A stretch of 64,000 bases of DNA from G963667855 sp963667855 (GTDB taxonomy: Bacteria; Planctomycetota; Phycisphaerae; UBA1845), in NCBI GenBank assembly GCA_963667855.2, contig CAXXKI010000004.1:434001-498000 (forward strand), written 5' to 3'. Positions within the stretch are counted from its first letter, which is position 1. Each line of letters begins with the position of its first letter. Below are positions 17,747-26,699 of this stretch, one piece after another. The position numbers and the translations under genes are program-made. The notes under the pieces were generated by a model. It had not been told where the DNA came from, did no database searches, and saw only the letters and a program-made list of their open reading frames with translations.

Positions 17747-18661
17747 TTAAGTTCTACGTTTCAGTTCGTTGGCGTATATAAACCCGAGAGCTTTGTTGTT
17801 TTGTTTAAGCCATTTGGTGAGCTTGATTTTACCGGCTGGGGGAGAGTTTGTGAACAGCAGGTTGGACATCAGCCCTGCGATTTCCGGGCGAGTTACGATT
17901 ACATCCCCCACTATTTTGCCAATAATCCAGCCGGACAAGTACCCGGCGAGCGGGGGGATGGAAATCATTGGTCTTGGTTTTTCTATAGACTGCCCAATGG
18001 CGCGGACGAGGTCGCGATAGGTGAACGTCTCCGGTCCGATTGCGTCTATTATTTTGTTTTCGGTTAGCTTTCCCTGCTCTACCGCCAGTTTTGCCAGGTC
18101 GTCTACGTGGATAGGTTGCAGTTTATAATCACCTCGGCCAAACACTCCGAAAACGGGAAACTTGCGCAGCATCCAGGCTATATTATTAATGAGAATGTCC
18201 TCTTTGCCAAATAGAACGGTCGGCCGCAGGATGGCGTAGGATATTCCGGAATCCACCAAAGTTTGTTCGAGCTGGGCTTTGCCGCGGAAATACTCCAGCG
18301 GGGAGTCCAGTGATGGATTAGTGATGCTTACGTGCACGACTCGGTGGATTCCGGCTTCTTTAGCTGCGTCGAAGAGAAGCATGGTATTTCGGATTGCATC
18401 GGCTTGTTTGAATTTCCTGTGATTGAAGCGTATCCAATAGGTGTTATAGAGCACTGAGCCACCGCTAAGGGATTTAACAAGTTTGCGTTTGTTGGTGAAA
18501 TCCAGAGGGTGCACTTCGATATTGCCTGCCTGGTTTGCGCCGTGCGTTTTGGAGTTGGTCAACGTTCGCACTTTTTCGCCCGAATCTATAAGGCGGCGAG
18601 CGATGTACCTGCCGGAATAACCGAACGCTCCGGTTACGATATGGATTTTGGGTTGAGCCAT
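17747..18661 (-). CDS. NDUFA9/NmrA-like atypical SDR (NAD(P)-binding)
   Basis: A 304-residue Rossmann protein. The N-terminal dinucleotide loop is TGAFGYSGRYIARRL (about 10-24). Typical later features are the strand VVHVSITNP, an unusual YFRGKAQLE segment in place of the classical YxxxK, and YAILRPTVLFG. This pattern fits the extended, atypical SDR group that includes NDUFA9 and many bacterial nucleoside-sugar-epimerase-like proteins. It may be a redox sensor or quinone-linked reductase; the substrate is unknown. GGAG is nine bases before the ATG. pyrD lies 159 bases upstream on the same strand. Confidence 0.78.
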   Translation of the reverse strand: MAQPKIHIVTGAFGYSGRYIARRLIDSGEKVRTLTNSKTHGANQAGNIEVHPLDFTNKRKLVKSLSGGSVLYNTYWIRFNHRKFKQADAIRNTMLLFDAAKEAGIHRVVHVSITNPSLDSPLEYFRGKAQLEQTLVDSGISYAILRPTVLFGKEDILINNIAWMLRKFPVFGVFGRGDYKLQPIHVDDLAKLAVEQGKLTENKIIDAIGPETFTYRDLVRAIGQSIEKPRPMISIPPLAGYLSGWIIGKIVGDVIVTRPEIAGLMSNLLFTNSPPAGKIKLTKWLKQNNKALGFIYANELKRRT

Positions 18662-18820
18662 TGGTGATTACTCCATCTCATTCTCCGCAGTATATCGGTA
18701 TTGCCCGGAATCCAGTGTTTAAATCGTTTTCAGTTTTTTTGAAAAGCCCCATTATTGAACGGATGGACACTTATGACGCGGCGAGCGTGTGTGTGTGCAA
18801 GCAGGTTTCGTGCGCGACAC

Positions 18821-19774
18821 TCAATCCGGCAGAACGATTTTCCCTATTATGTCGGACAGGCGAGGTATGTTGTTTTTCGCAAGATACTCTGTCAGCCCGT
18901 CGCGGATGATCATCGGAGTTCGCGGGTCGACGAACAGGGCGGTGCCGATGGCTATCCCGGTGGCACCGGCCAGGTGGAATTCCACCGCGTCTCGCCAGGT
19001 TCTTATTCCGCCCATAGCTATGATTGGAATACCGGCCTGCCTGGCTACTTTCTGGTAAACCTCGTGGACTTTGAACAGGGCAACCGGTCTGATGGCCGGA
19101 CCGCTCAGACCACCTGCAATGTTGGCCAGCCGGGGCTTGCGCGTGTCTACGTTGATCGCCATTCCCCGCAGGGTGTTGATCAGGGAGAGTATTTCGGCCC
19201 CTCCATCGATAGCTGCCTGGGCGAGATCGGCCACATCGTTGGTGTTGGGGGTCAGCTTTACGATCAGCTTTGCTCTCTTGACGATGTTTCGTACATTCTC
19301 CGTGAGAGTGCGGAGTCGGACGGGATCGCTGCCGAATTCGAGACCGTCGGCCACGTTAGGGCAGGAGACGTTTAGCTCCAGAGCGGAGATACACTCGATA
19401 CTGTCCAATTCCTCGCAAACGGTCAGGTAATCGTCGATATTGTGTCCGGCGACATTTACAATCACCGGGATTTTCAGTTCCTGCAAGTATGGAACTTTCT
19501 CTTCCACGAATTGCTTCAAGCCGACGTTGGCTAACCCAATGGCGTTCAGCATTCCGGACGGGGTTTCGACGGTTCGGGGTGAAGGGTTGCCGGGCCTTTC
19601 GTTTACGGTTACCGATTTGGTTACAAATGCCCCCAGTTGGTTTATATCGACCAGCCTGGCGTATTCAGGCCCGTATCCGCTGGTTCCGGAAGCGGTCGTG
19701 AGTGGGTTCTGCATGCGAATTCCGGCGATTTCGACCGAGAGATCAACGGTGTGGTTGGAGGCCTGTTCGTTCAT
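18821..19774 (-). CDS. pyrD: Dihydroorotate dehydrogenase, class 1B catalytic subunit
   Basis: A 317-residue FMN enzyme of pyrimidine synthesis that oxidises dihydroorotate to orotate. Visible are NPLTTASGTSGYG near the N terminus, ELNVSCPNVADG with the catalytic Cys, VKLTPNTNDVADLAQAA with the FMN Lys, INTLRGMAI, GGLSGPAIRP, and the phosphate-binding MGGIRTWRDAVEF and GTALF at the C terminus. A catalytic Cys rather than Ser marks class 1. The GGLSGPAIRP segment favours 1B, which normally pairs with PyrK; no pyrK is adjacent. coaD is divergent across 167 bases. Confidence 0.92.
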   Translation of the reverse strand: MNEQASNHTVDLSVEIAGIRMQNPLTTASGTSGYGPEYARLVDINQLGAFVTKSVTVNERPGNPSPRTVETPSGMLNAIGLANVGLKQFVEEKVPYLQELKIPVIVNVAGHNIDDYLTVCEELDSIECISALELNVSCPNVADGLEFGSDPVRLRTLTENVRNIVKRAKLIVKLTPNTNDVADLAQAAIDGGAEILSLINTLRGMAINVDTRKPRLANIAGGLSGPAIRPVALFKVHEVYQKVARQAGIPIIAMGGIRTWRDAVEFHLAGATGIAIGTALFVDPRTPMIIRDGLTEYLAKNNIPRLSDIIGKIVLPD

Positions 19775-19941
19775 AGGGTTAGGATCATAGGTGCTCGATT
19801 GGTTGTCAAGTTTGTTGCCGAGTTGGAAGGAGTCGTTTCACAGGGTTGCATGGAGTGGATGGTTGGCGGTAGCTTATCGCGATTACCGTGACAATTGCCT
19901 GGGGCGTCCCCGGGCGGCGTGGCGGAAATCGGGGAACTGAT

Positions 19942-20439
19942 ATGAAAAAGGCGGTGTACACGGGAACTTTCGATCCGATTACCAATGGACATTTGGATAT
20001 CATCACCCGGGCAAGTGGTTTGTTTGCCCAGTTAGTGGTGGCCGTGGGGCATAATCCGGAAAAATCTGATGTATTCACCGCAGACGAACGGGTGGAGATG
20101 ATCGAGAACCTGGTGACCAAGATACCTAATGTTTCGGTGGCTGCTTATGAGGGTTTGACTGCCCGTTTCGTGAAGGACATCAAGGCCGACGTTATTGTCA
20201 GGGGAATCAGGGATACGACCGATTTGCGCGAGGAGTTGCAGGCGGCCAACACTAACAGGCTGATCGGTGGTGTGGAGACGATTTTCCTCATGGCATCCGA
20301 GCAGTTTGCCCTGACCTCAAGCACTTTAATAAAGCAGATTGTGGAGATCGGCGGAGAAGTATCCGCACGGCTCGATGCGCTTATTCCCGCTCCGGTTCTG
20401 AGCAGGTTGCAGGACAAGGTCAGAGAGAGCGGTGGGTAA
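19942..20439 (+). CDS. coaD: Pantetheine-phosphate adenylyltransferase
   Basis: A 165-residue nucleotidyltransferase that makes dephospho-CoA from 4'-phosphopantetheine and ATP. The N terminus AVYTGTFDPITNGHLDII contains the TxGH form of the HxGH motif. VRGIRDTTDLREEL and LTSSTLIKQI (the ISSTxxR-like motif) follow. The length is typical. The ATG at 19942 is chosen because the family always begins a few residues before this motif and GGGGAAC lies upstream; the longest frame adds 18 unrelated codons. It overlaps the next gene by 8 bases. Confidence 0.93.
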   Translation: MKKAVYTGTFDPITNGHLDIITRASGLFAQLVVAVGHNPEKSDVFTADERVEMIENLVTKIPNVSVAAYEGLTARFVKDIKADVIVRGIRDTTDLREELQAANTNRLIGGVETIFLMASEQFALTSSTLIKQIVEIGGEVSARLDALIPAPVLSRLQDKVRESGG

Positions 20440-21169
20440 GGAAACGACAGATATCGTCGATCAACAGCGCAAAGCGATTCTGGGGTGTGTGATCCCGGCG
20501 CTGTTTGTTCCGTTTATCGGTTCACTTGTTTATTTCGTATTGCTGGCCGGCAATTCTCTGTCGATGCTGCTTTACGGGGCGACTAAGGTATTCACCATAG
20601 TCTGGCCTGTTATTGCGGTGTATGTCATTCAGAAGCAAGGTTTTCCCCGGGGTCGGATTGATTGGGAAAAACATGTAAAATCTCTCCCGCTTGGACTGTT
20701 GACCGGCGGAGTAATCGGTGGGGCGATAGTTGGGCTTTATTTCTTTTCGCCGTTGGGGGAATATGCGGCCGGACACAGTGGTAGCCTGCACGCCAAGCTG
20801 GTTGATATGGGAGTGTCGGAAAAGGCGAATTACATATGGTTTTGCCTTTTCCTTGCCGGTATTCATTCGCTTATCGAGGAGTTCTACTGGCGTTGGTTTG
20901 TTTTCGGGCAGTTGAGTCGGGTGGCATCACGGAAAGTTAGTTATTTTGCGTCCAACCTGGGATTTGCCGGTCACCATTACGTGGTGCTGGGTTGTTATTT
21001 TTCGGCGATGGGAGCTTTCGTTTTTGGGACCGGCGTAGGAGTGGGCGGAGCTATCTGGTGCTGGATGTATCGCCGGCAAAAGACGTTGGCCGGTTGCTGG
21101 CTTTCACATGCTTTGGTGGACGCGGCGATTTTTGTTGTCGGTTACCACCTGGTGTTCGTTAAAGTGTGA
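20432..21169 (+). CDS. CPBP-family intramembrane metalloprotease
   Basis: A 245-residue membrane protein starting with GTG inside the end of coaD. About seven membrane segments are visible. The CPBP/ABI motifs are present: EEFYWRW (EExxxR) near 149-155, FAGHHYVVLG about 30 residues on, and HALVDAAIF near 225. CAAX-like proteases of this family process prenylated or membrane proteins, though most bacterial members have no known substrate. Translational coupling with coaD is likely from the overlap. Confidence 0.85.
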   Translation: MGKETTDIVDQQRKAILGCVIPALFVPFIGSLVYFVLLAGNSLSMLLYGATKVFTIVWPVIAVYVIQKQGFPRGRIDWEKHVKSLPLGLLTGGVIGGAIVGLYFFSPLGEYAAGHSGSLHAKLVDMGVSEKANYIWFCLFLAGIHSLIEEFYWRWFVFGQLSRVASRKVSYFASNLGFAGHHYVVLGCYFSAMGAFVFGTGVGVGGAIWCWMYRRQKTLAGCWLSHALVDAAIFVVGYHLVFVKV

Positions 21170-21246
21170 TGGATAAACCAAGCAGGTAATCGCTGGTAAA
21201 CAATGCCTTGAGCGATTCGTTCAGTTCCGGTTGGCAGGAGTTACCG

Positions 21247-21648
21247 CTACTTGTCGAGGCAGAAAGTCTCCGAAGGGCGGGAATGCTTGCAGTCTGCTGG
21301 AGTCGATTTGTTCATTGTGTTTACATCGGTGAAGTAATCGATAGTAACGAACTCCCTGGTATCCCTGTCATAGTACGAGGTTTGACCTGTGTATCCGGTT
21401 GTTTCGGTGATGTAGAGCATATCGCCGCAAACGCCGACTGAGATCCACATCCATGGATCGCATGCCGTACCTTCCTCCCTGATTAGAGCCAGCTTGGCGT
21501 CGTAATCCTCGTGAGTTTCAGCGGGCAGGCTTGAACCGGGTTCCGGTCCGGTTGGCGTTTGATTCTCGACGGTGTTGCAGCTGGTTACTGCCGCAAGCCA
21601 GATGGCGAAAGTAGTGGCGACAAGTTTGGATAACTTCGTTTTTTGCAT
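21247..21648 (-). CDS. Small lipoprotein of unknown function
   Basis: A 133-residue protein with a lipoprotein signal: MQKTKLSKLVATTFAIWLAAVTSC, with the lipobox AVTSC making Cys24 the acylated residue. The mature part has two further pairs of Cys (ACDPWMWISVGVCG and ADCKHSRPSETFC) that could form disulfides. I know no family for it. It is convergent with the CPBP gene and stands alone. Confidence 0.65.
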   Translation of the reverse strand: MQKTKLSKLVATTFAIWLAAVTSCNTVENQTPTGPEPGSSLPAETHEDYDAKLALIREEGTACDPWMWISVGVCGDMLYITETTGYTGQTSYYDRDTREFVTIDYFTDVNTMNKSTPADCKHSRPSETFCLDK

Positions 21649-21903
21649 TATTCGGTCAAACTTTTAAGAACTTAATTAACATACGAGCGTGGTTGGAGTT
21701 TGTAGTTTCCCCTCCCATTTGCTCCATCATTAACGATAACAGGAAGGGGTTTTTATTGCAAAGAAATAGCTATGCGGGCTGAATTACGGCGTATAAATAA
21801 CTATTCGAAATGGATTGGAACAAATGTCGAACTGCCCATAAAATCGTGGCTGGAGTTCCGCTCGGGAGGATTGAAGGTTTTGAGCGCATTGTGAAGGTTT
21901 GGA

Positions 21904-22851
21904 ATGGATCGAAGGAATATAAAAATAACTTTTATCCTGGGTTGCACCGGCGGAGGCAAGAGCGCCCTGGCCCGGGCTCTGGCGCCACGGATCGGGGCGG
22001 AGATAATCAGCGTCGATTCTATGAAGGTTTTTCGGCGAATGGATATCGGTACGGCCAAACCTACGCCTGAGCAGTTGGCCGCTACTCCGCACCACTTGAT
22101 CGATGTGGTAGAGCCGAGTGAAGATTATTCCGTTGCTGAATTCGTCAGGGATAGTGAAAAAGCAGTTGCCGATATTTCCGCGCGGGGTAAGGAGGTTCTC
22201 TGTGTAGGGGGGACGGCTCTTTATATCAAGTCGCTCAGCGAGGGGTTGTTTGAAGGACCTTCCGCTGATGAGGAGATTCGAGATCGGTTGAAGAAACGTG
22301 CGGTAGAGAGTGGGATCGATGCATTGCACGGAGAGTTGCGAAAAGTCGATCCGGAAGCGGCTGACCGGATTCATCCTAACGATCAGCGTCGGATTGTCCG
22401 AGCCCTGGAAGTCTACGAACTGACCGGCCAACCGATTACCGAACTGCAGACTCAGTGGAATAAAGAACGCACGGTGTACGATTGTACGTTCCTGGGTCTG
22501 CGGCGGGAGAAGGAGGAGGAGAATCGGCGGGCGAACGCGCGGGTAAAGTCGATGGTGGAGCGAGGGCTCGTTGAGGAGGTTCGGTCGCTCTGGGCGGAGA
22601 CACCGCCCATGTCGACGACCGCCAGGCAGGCGCTGGGATATGCCGAATTAATAGAATACCTGGAAGGCAGGGTTGAGCTGGAAGAGGCGATTGAGAATAT
22701 CAAGATCAACACGCGTAAGTTTTCCAAGGCCCAGCGGACATGGTTCAAAAGGTTCCGCCAGACTCGCTGGATAGACGTCCAGCCGGACGCGACGGCCGAT
22801 GGATTGGCGGAGTACGTAGCTGATATGGAGGGCATGGCATGGTCGAAATGA
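21904..22851 (+). CDS. miaA: tRNA dimethylallyltransferase
   Basis: A 315-residue enzyme that adds a dimethylallyl group to A37 of tRNAs reading UNN codons. The P-loop is GCTGGGKSALA at about 12-22. DSMKVFRRMDIGTAKPT is the DSxQxYxxxDIGTAKP motif with Met-Lys in place of the usual Gln. HHLIDVVEPSEDYSVAEF, VCVGGTALYIKSL and HPNDQRRIVRALEVYELTG are standard. Length is usual. The end overlaps the following ABC gene by 13 bases, so the two are probably co-transcribed. Confidence 0.93.
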   Translation: MDRRNIKITFILGCTGGGKSALARALAPRIGAEIISVDSMKVFRRMDIGTAKPTPEQLAATPHHLIDVVEPSEDYSVAEFVRDSEKAVADISARGKEVLCVGGTALYIKSLSEGLFEGPSADEEIRDRLKKRAVESGIDALHGELRKVDPEAADRIHPNDQRRIVRALEVYELTGQPITELQTQWNKERTVYDCTFLGLRREKEEENRRANARVKSMVERGLVEEVRSLWAETPPMSTTARQALGYAELIEYLEGRVELEEAIENIKINTRKFSKAQRTWFKRFRQTRWIDVQPDATADGLAEYVADMEGMAWSK

Positions 22852-23801
22852 CCGACATGACCGAAATGACCAACTGGGCCGTGGACCTGATTGGTGTGCA
22901 TAAGACCTACCCCGGTAAGATACACGCCTTACGCGGCGTGAACATACAGGTGGGCAGGGGGGAGATCTTCGGATTACTCGGTCCCAATGGTGCGGGAAAG
23001 ACCACATTGGTTAAAATAATGATGACCGTGGTCAGGCCCTCGCAGGTGGTGGGTACGATTCTCGGTCGTCCGATAGGCAACAGGAAAAAGCTGGCCCGGA
23101 TCGGTTATCTTCCGGAAAGCCATCGGTTTCCCAAGTACCTGACCGGTCTTCAATTGCTCGATTCATACGCGGCACTGGCCAGGGTTCCCCGGTCGCTCCG
23201 AAAAAAGAGAGCTCCGGAACTGCTCGACCGACTGGGCATGGCCGATTGGGGTGGAATCAGGATAAGCAAGTATTCCAAAGGGATGATGCAGCGATTGGGT
23301 TTAGCCCAGGCATTGATGAACGATCCGGAACTGATCGTTCTGGATGAGCCGACCGACGGGCTTGACCCCATGGGGCGGCGGGATGTTCGCGAGTTGCTGC
23401 TGGAATTCAAGAAGCAGGGGAAAACTGTTTTCATCAACTCGCACATGCTTAGCGAACTGGAGATGGTCTGCGATCGGGTGAGTATTCTGGTCGGGGGACT
23501 TGTCGCTCGCCAGGGGACTTTACGGGAACTTACCGAGCATTCGATAGAATACAAGATCAAGGTTGCCGGCAGCTTGTCTTCGGTTGCGGATAAAGTTACC
23601 GAGATGGGAGGCGAGATAAGTGGAAACGCAATTGTTGTCTCCGGGCACGATGCGGAAACGGTAAACAAGTACATCGACCTGCTGAGAGGTGCCGGCGTGT
23701 TGATAGAGGCTGTTGAGCCTCGGCGTTTCAGCCTGGAAGAGGTTTTTGTGGATACTCTCGGCGGAGGCAGCAGTCTTCGCCGGGCAAGGCCTGTCGGCTA
23801 G
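22839..23801 (+). CDS. ABC transporter ATP-binding protein
   Basis: A 320-residue ATPase. Walker A is GPNGAGKTT, the signature is YSKGMMQRLGLAQAL, Walker B is LIVLDEPT with GLDP, and the H-loop His is in INSHMLSELE. The C-terminal 80 residues form the extra domain found in the NatA/ABC-2 type subfamily. It should energise the permease encoded next. GGAGG lies seven bases before the ATG. The first codons contain three near-copies of ATGACCGA, giving MVEMTDMTEMTNW, so the exact start among in-frame ATGs is uncertain. Confidence 0.88.
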   Translation: MVEMTDMTEMTNWAVDLIGVHKTYPGKIHALRGVNIQVGRGEIFGLLGPNGAGKTTLVKIMMTVVRPSQVVGTILGRPIGNRKKLARIGYLPESHRFPKYLTGLQLLDSYAALARVPRSLRKKRAPELLDRLGMADWGGIRISKYSKGMMQRLGLAQALMNDPELIVLDEPTDGLDPMGRRDVRELLLEFKKQGKTVFINSHMLSELEMVCDRVSILVGGLVARQGTLRELTEHSIEYKIKVAGSLSSVADKVTEMGGEISGNAIVVSGHDAETVNKYIDLLRGAGVLIEAVEPRRFSLEEVFVDTLGGGSSLRRARPVG

Positions 23802-23821
23802 TCGAACCGGGGAGTGTGCAT

Positions 23822-24790
23822 ATGCAATGTTGGACGCTGGTAATTGACACTTTTCGAGAGCTTCGGGACAAGAAACTGTTCTGGGTTATGCTGGTTATCT
23901 CCACCATGGTGGCGATGGCTTTAGCCTGCATTGGATTCGATAAGAACGGCTGGTCGCTATTCTTCGGTGCCTTTACGGTTGCTGACCCGGTTTTAGTTAA
24001 AGGATCGCCGCAAGCCGCATCGGTGATGGCCGCAATAGTGTCGAATTTCTTGATTGGAACCTACATCGGATGGATGGGGGTGGTTGTGTTTCTGGTGGTT
24101 ACCGCCGGTATTTTCCCCTCGTTCGTTGAGAGCAGGGCTATCGAGGTTGTTCTAGGTAAGCCGATGTCCCGGGCTTCCGTTTTTCTTGGGAAATATACGG
24201 GGGGGCTCGTTTTTGTCCTGGTGCAAGCCACTTACTTTGTCGTTTTGACTTTTCTGGTATTGCGTTTTCAGTTGGGAATCTGGTTGTGGGGATATCTCTG
24301 GTCGATTCCTTTGCTGGTTATTTTATTCAGCTACATTTACTGCGTTTCTGTTCTTCTGGCAATCTGGTCGCGAAGCGCGATGATGGCTCTTATCTGTGCT
24401 CTACTTTTCTGGGTAAGTATTGCCGGTGTGACAATCATGGAGCGGCAATGTGGATTATCCCGGGATGTTCGCGATGAAGGAGTGGTTTTAGCCTGGTCGG
24501 AGCGGGATAAGATTGGTAAAGCCTCGTTGGTAATGTCCACGATTATGCCTAAAACCGATGATATCTGCATGATTGCAGGGCAACTGATGGGGGCGTCGAA
24601 CGTTTATGAAATGATGATGGCGGTTGTTCCTGCCGATGGCTCGCTTGAAGAGGAGGAAGTACGGGAAATCAAGCTTGAGGATCAGCGTGTGTCATCATTA
24701 TCCGCGGTTAAATCGATAGGCAGTTCGCTGGTATTTGAATGCGTTGTACTTTTAATTGCTTTGCAGATGTTCAGGCGCAGGGATTTTTAG
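23822..24790 (+). CDS. ABC-2 type transporter permease
   Basis: A 322-residue membrane protein with about six membrane segments and a polar extracytoplasmic or cytoplasmic insert at about 225-290. The N terminus LVIDTFRELRDKKLFWVMLVIS is the usual opening of NatB/ABC-2 permeases. It follows the ATPase gene by 20 bases and should form the exporter with it. The ATG at 23822 has GGGGAG seven bases upstream and is preferred to the GTG at 23816. The cargo is unknown. Confidence 0.82.
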   Translation: MQCWTLVIDTFRELRDKKLFWVMLVISTMVAMALACIGFDKNGWSLFFGAFTVADPVLVKGSPQAASVMAAIVSNFLIGTYIGWMGVVVFLVVTAGIFPSFVESRAIEVVLGKPMSRASVFLGKYTGGLVFVLVQATYFVVLTFLVLRFQLGIWLWGYLWSIPLLVILFSYIYCVSVLLAIWSRSAMMALICALLFWVSIAGVTIMERQCGLSRDVRDEGVVLAWSERDKIGKASLVMSTIMPKTDDICMIAGQLMGASNVYEMMMAVVPADGSLEEEEVREIKLEDQRVSSLSAVKSIGSSLVFECVVLLIALQMFRRRDF

Positions 24791-24804
24791 CTATTGGGTT
24801 TGAG

Positions 24805-25911
24805 GTGGACGAACGGCGACTCCTGTATGTAATTACCGATCTTGATGTAGGAGGTGTTCCCCTTCATCTGTTGCGTCTTGCGCCCAGTGTGGCTCGATCC
24901 GGTTGGCGTGTTCGCGTGGTCAGTTTGTCGCCTGTTGGTCCTGTTGGAGATCGCCTGCGGGAAGCGGGTATTGAGGTGGTTTCCTGCAACGCTGCAGGGG
25001 GCAGGGATTGGCGGGTGTTTGGCCGGCTTGCCGGAATTATTCGCGATTACGATCCTTTGGTAATTCACTCCTTTCTTTTTCACGCAAACCTGGCGTGTCG
25101 GTTTGCCCGGCTTTTGTGCGGATTTCCCGGAAGGCGGTTGGTCTGCGAGATTCAGACCGCGGAAATAGAACGTAAATGGCATCTGACTGTTGATAGGTAT
25201 ACCCACTGGCTTTCAGCGTTCACGATTGGCAATTCTCAATCGGTTGTGGATCATCTGCACGAGCATGCCCGGATACCGAAAGGGCGGCTGCGGTTGGTTC
25301 CCGGCGGTGTCAACGTCGAACGGATTTCAGCGGCCAACCGGCTGGAACCCGCCGAATTGGGAGTAGCACAAAGCGATAAGGTCCTGCTGTGGGTGGGGCG
25401 AATCGATCCGGTTAAGGGGCTGGATATTCTGTTGGCCGCTCTTGCCCGGATTGTTGAGAACTTGCCGGTCAAGCTGCTTATCGCGGGGGACGGGGAGCAT
25501 CGAAAAGCGGTGGAAGCTGATGTATCGAAATTCCGCCTGCAGGACAGGGTTGTCTTTTTAGGGCGGCGCAACGATGTTGACCGGTTATGTAAAAGCGCCG
25601 ACCTGTTCGTATTTCCATCGCGAACGGAGGGGATGCCTAACGCTTTGCTGGAAGCGATGGCCGCTTCTTTGCCGGTGGTTACAGCCAACGTACCAGGCTG
25701 CCGAGACCTCGTAACAAATGGACAAACCGGTTGGCTGGTGGAGGCGGAGGACGTCGAAGGCCTGGCTCAGGCTATTGTTGATGCCTTCGAAAAACCGGAC
25801 CTCACCAGGGAGATGGTTGCACGGGCGGAGTCGTTTGTCCGAGGCGAATATACCGAGCAGCGATGTCACCAACGTTATCTGGATCTGTACGCCCAAGTCT
25901 CGCCATTTTGA
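24805..25911 (+). CDS. Glycosyltransferase of the GT4 (GT-B) type
   Basis: About 368 residues. The N-terminal loop DLDVGGVPLHLLRLA matches the xxGGxExxxxxLA pattern of GT4 enzymes. The donor-binding half has LLWVGRIDPVKGLDILLAAL, AGDGEHR, and the EX7E motif in FPSRTEGMPNALLEAMA. It likely adds a sugar from a nucleotide donor to a lipid or polysaccharide. The start is unsure: I prefer the GTG at 24805, 14 bases after the permease stop, because the longest frame (from 24739) adds residues encoded inside the permease gene. Its place after the ABC exporter hints at a shared surface-glycan job. Confidence 0.85.
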   Translation: MDERRLLYVITDLDVGGVPLHLLRLAPSVARSGWRVRVVSLSPVGPVGDRLREAGIEVVSCNAAGGRDWRVFGRLAGIIRDYDPLVIHSFLFHANLACRFARLLCGFPGRRLVCEIQTAEIERKWHLTVDRYTHWLSAFTIGNSQSVVDHLHEHARIPKGRLRLVPGGVNVERISAANRLEPAELGVAQSDKVLLWVGRIDPVKGLDILLAALARIVENLPVKLLIAGDGEHRKAVEADVSKFRLQDRVVFLGRRNDVDRLCKSADLFVFPSRTEGMPNALLEAMAASLPVVTANVPGCRDLVTNGQTGWLVEAEDVEGLAQAIVDAFEKPDLTREMVARAESFVRGEYTEQRCHQRYLDLYAQVSPF

Positions 25912-26111
25912 AGCGAGATGTAAGGTTAGTGTTAGGATTTTCGCTATCCCTAATTTAACGTCTCGAGTCATCCCACCTAGATAATCCCGCAACAAAGGGA
26001 GAGTTTACTTATCATCCAATATATAGGTGTTTGCGGAGCTACTCCCCAGCAGATAGTGGTTGTGATATCTGTGAATTCCTGGCGGACCATTTCTCATAAA
26101 GAATTGTAAAT

Positions 26112-26163
26112 TTTACAGTTGCATCAAGTGGGTCTATAGGGTACGTTTTCCCTAGTTATCCCA
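26112..26163 (+). promoter_or_regulatory. mraZ promoter with candidate MraZ boxes
   Basis: TTTACA (26112-26117), a 17-base spacer and TATAGG (26135-26140) form a promoter. TGGG (26129-26132) and AGGG (26138-26141) overlap the -10. CCCT (26150-26153) and CCCA (26160-26163) are the same repeats on the other strand with the 10-base step that MraZ binds. The two halves face each other. MraZ is known to repress its own promoter by binding TGGG repeats. A smaller palindrome TGTAAA-T-TTTACA (26105-26117) covers the -35. Confidence 0.55.
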
Positions 26164-26198
26164 CTCGGTGGGGCGATCGGTACATGGCAGGGGCAAAA

Positions 26199-26681
26199 AT
26201 GGTCTTCACTGACGCCTATGAACGAACGATCGACGCCAAGAACCGGATCCAGATTCCTGCCCAGTTTCGCGGAGTTATGGATCCGGAAGTTGACGGGGTC
26301 GCGTTCTATCTATGCCCTGGCGAGCGGCGGAACACGTTATCGCTCTATCCGGAGCGGGCGTTCCAGCAGCGTGCCGAGCAGTTGAAAACGGAAGCGATAA
26401 GCGGGGAAGATTCACTCGCTTTTGAGCAGTTGTATTACTCGCTGGCCAGCAGGCTCGAGATGGACAAGCAGGGACGCGTCGTCCTTCCCGAGCGACAGTT
26501 ATCGTTGGTTGAGATTGGCAAAGAAGTGACTCTGGCAGGGGCAAGTACTCGTATCGATGTCTGGGCGACCAATGAGTATCAGGAGTTCTTGCGAAATGCA
26601 TTTGCCAGTCGTTGGCCTGATCTGCAGAAGTTCGTGCGACGAACTTTAGAGCAACGGGTTAACGGGAAGCCGGGTGAGTAG
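26199..26681 (+). CDS. mraZ: Transcriptional regulator MraZ
   Basis: A 160-residue AbrB-like regulator at the head of the dcw cluster. The two swapped-hairpin repeats are seen at about 1-55 (YERTIDAKNRIQIPAQFRG) and 80-125 (LEMDKQGRVVLPERQLS). MraZ forms a ring that binds TGGG direct repeats and represses the cluster. The ATG at 26199 is preferred to that at 26184: the family begins MF close to this point and AGGGG is five bases upstream. A long hairpin-rich stretch follows before rsmH. Confidence 0.93.
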   Translation: MVFTDAYERTIDAKNRIQIPAQFRGVMDPEVDGVAFYLCPGERRNTLSLYPERAFQQRAEQLKTEAISGEDSLAFEQLYYSLASRLEMDKQGRVVLPERQLSLVEIGKEVTLAGASTRIDVWATNEYQEFLRNAFASRWPDLQKFVRRTLEQRVNGKPGE

Positions 26682-26699
26682 TCGTATGTGCGCGAGGTT

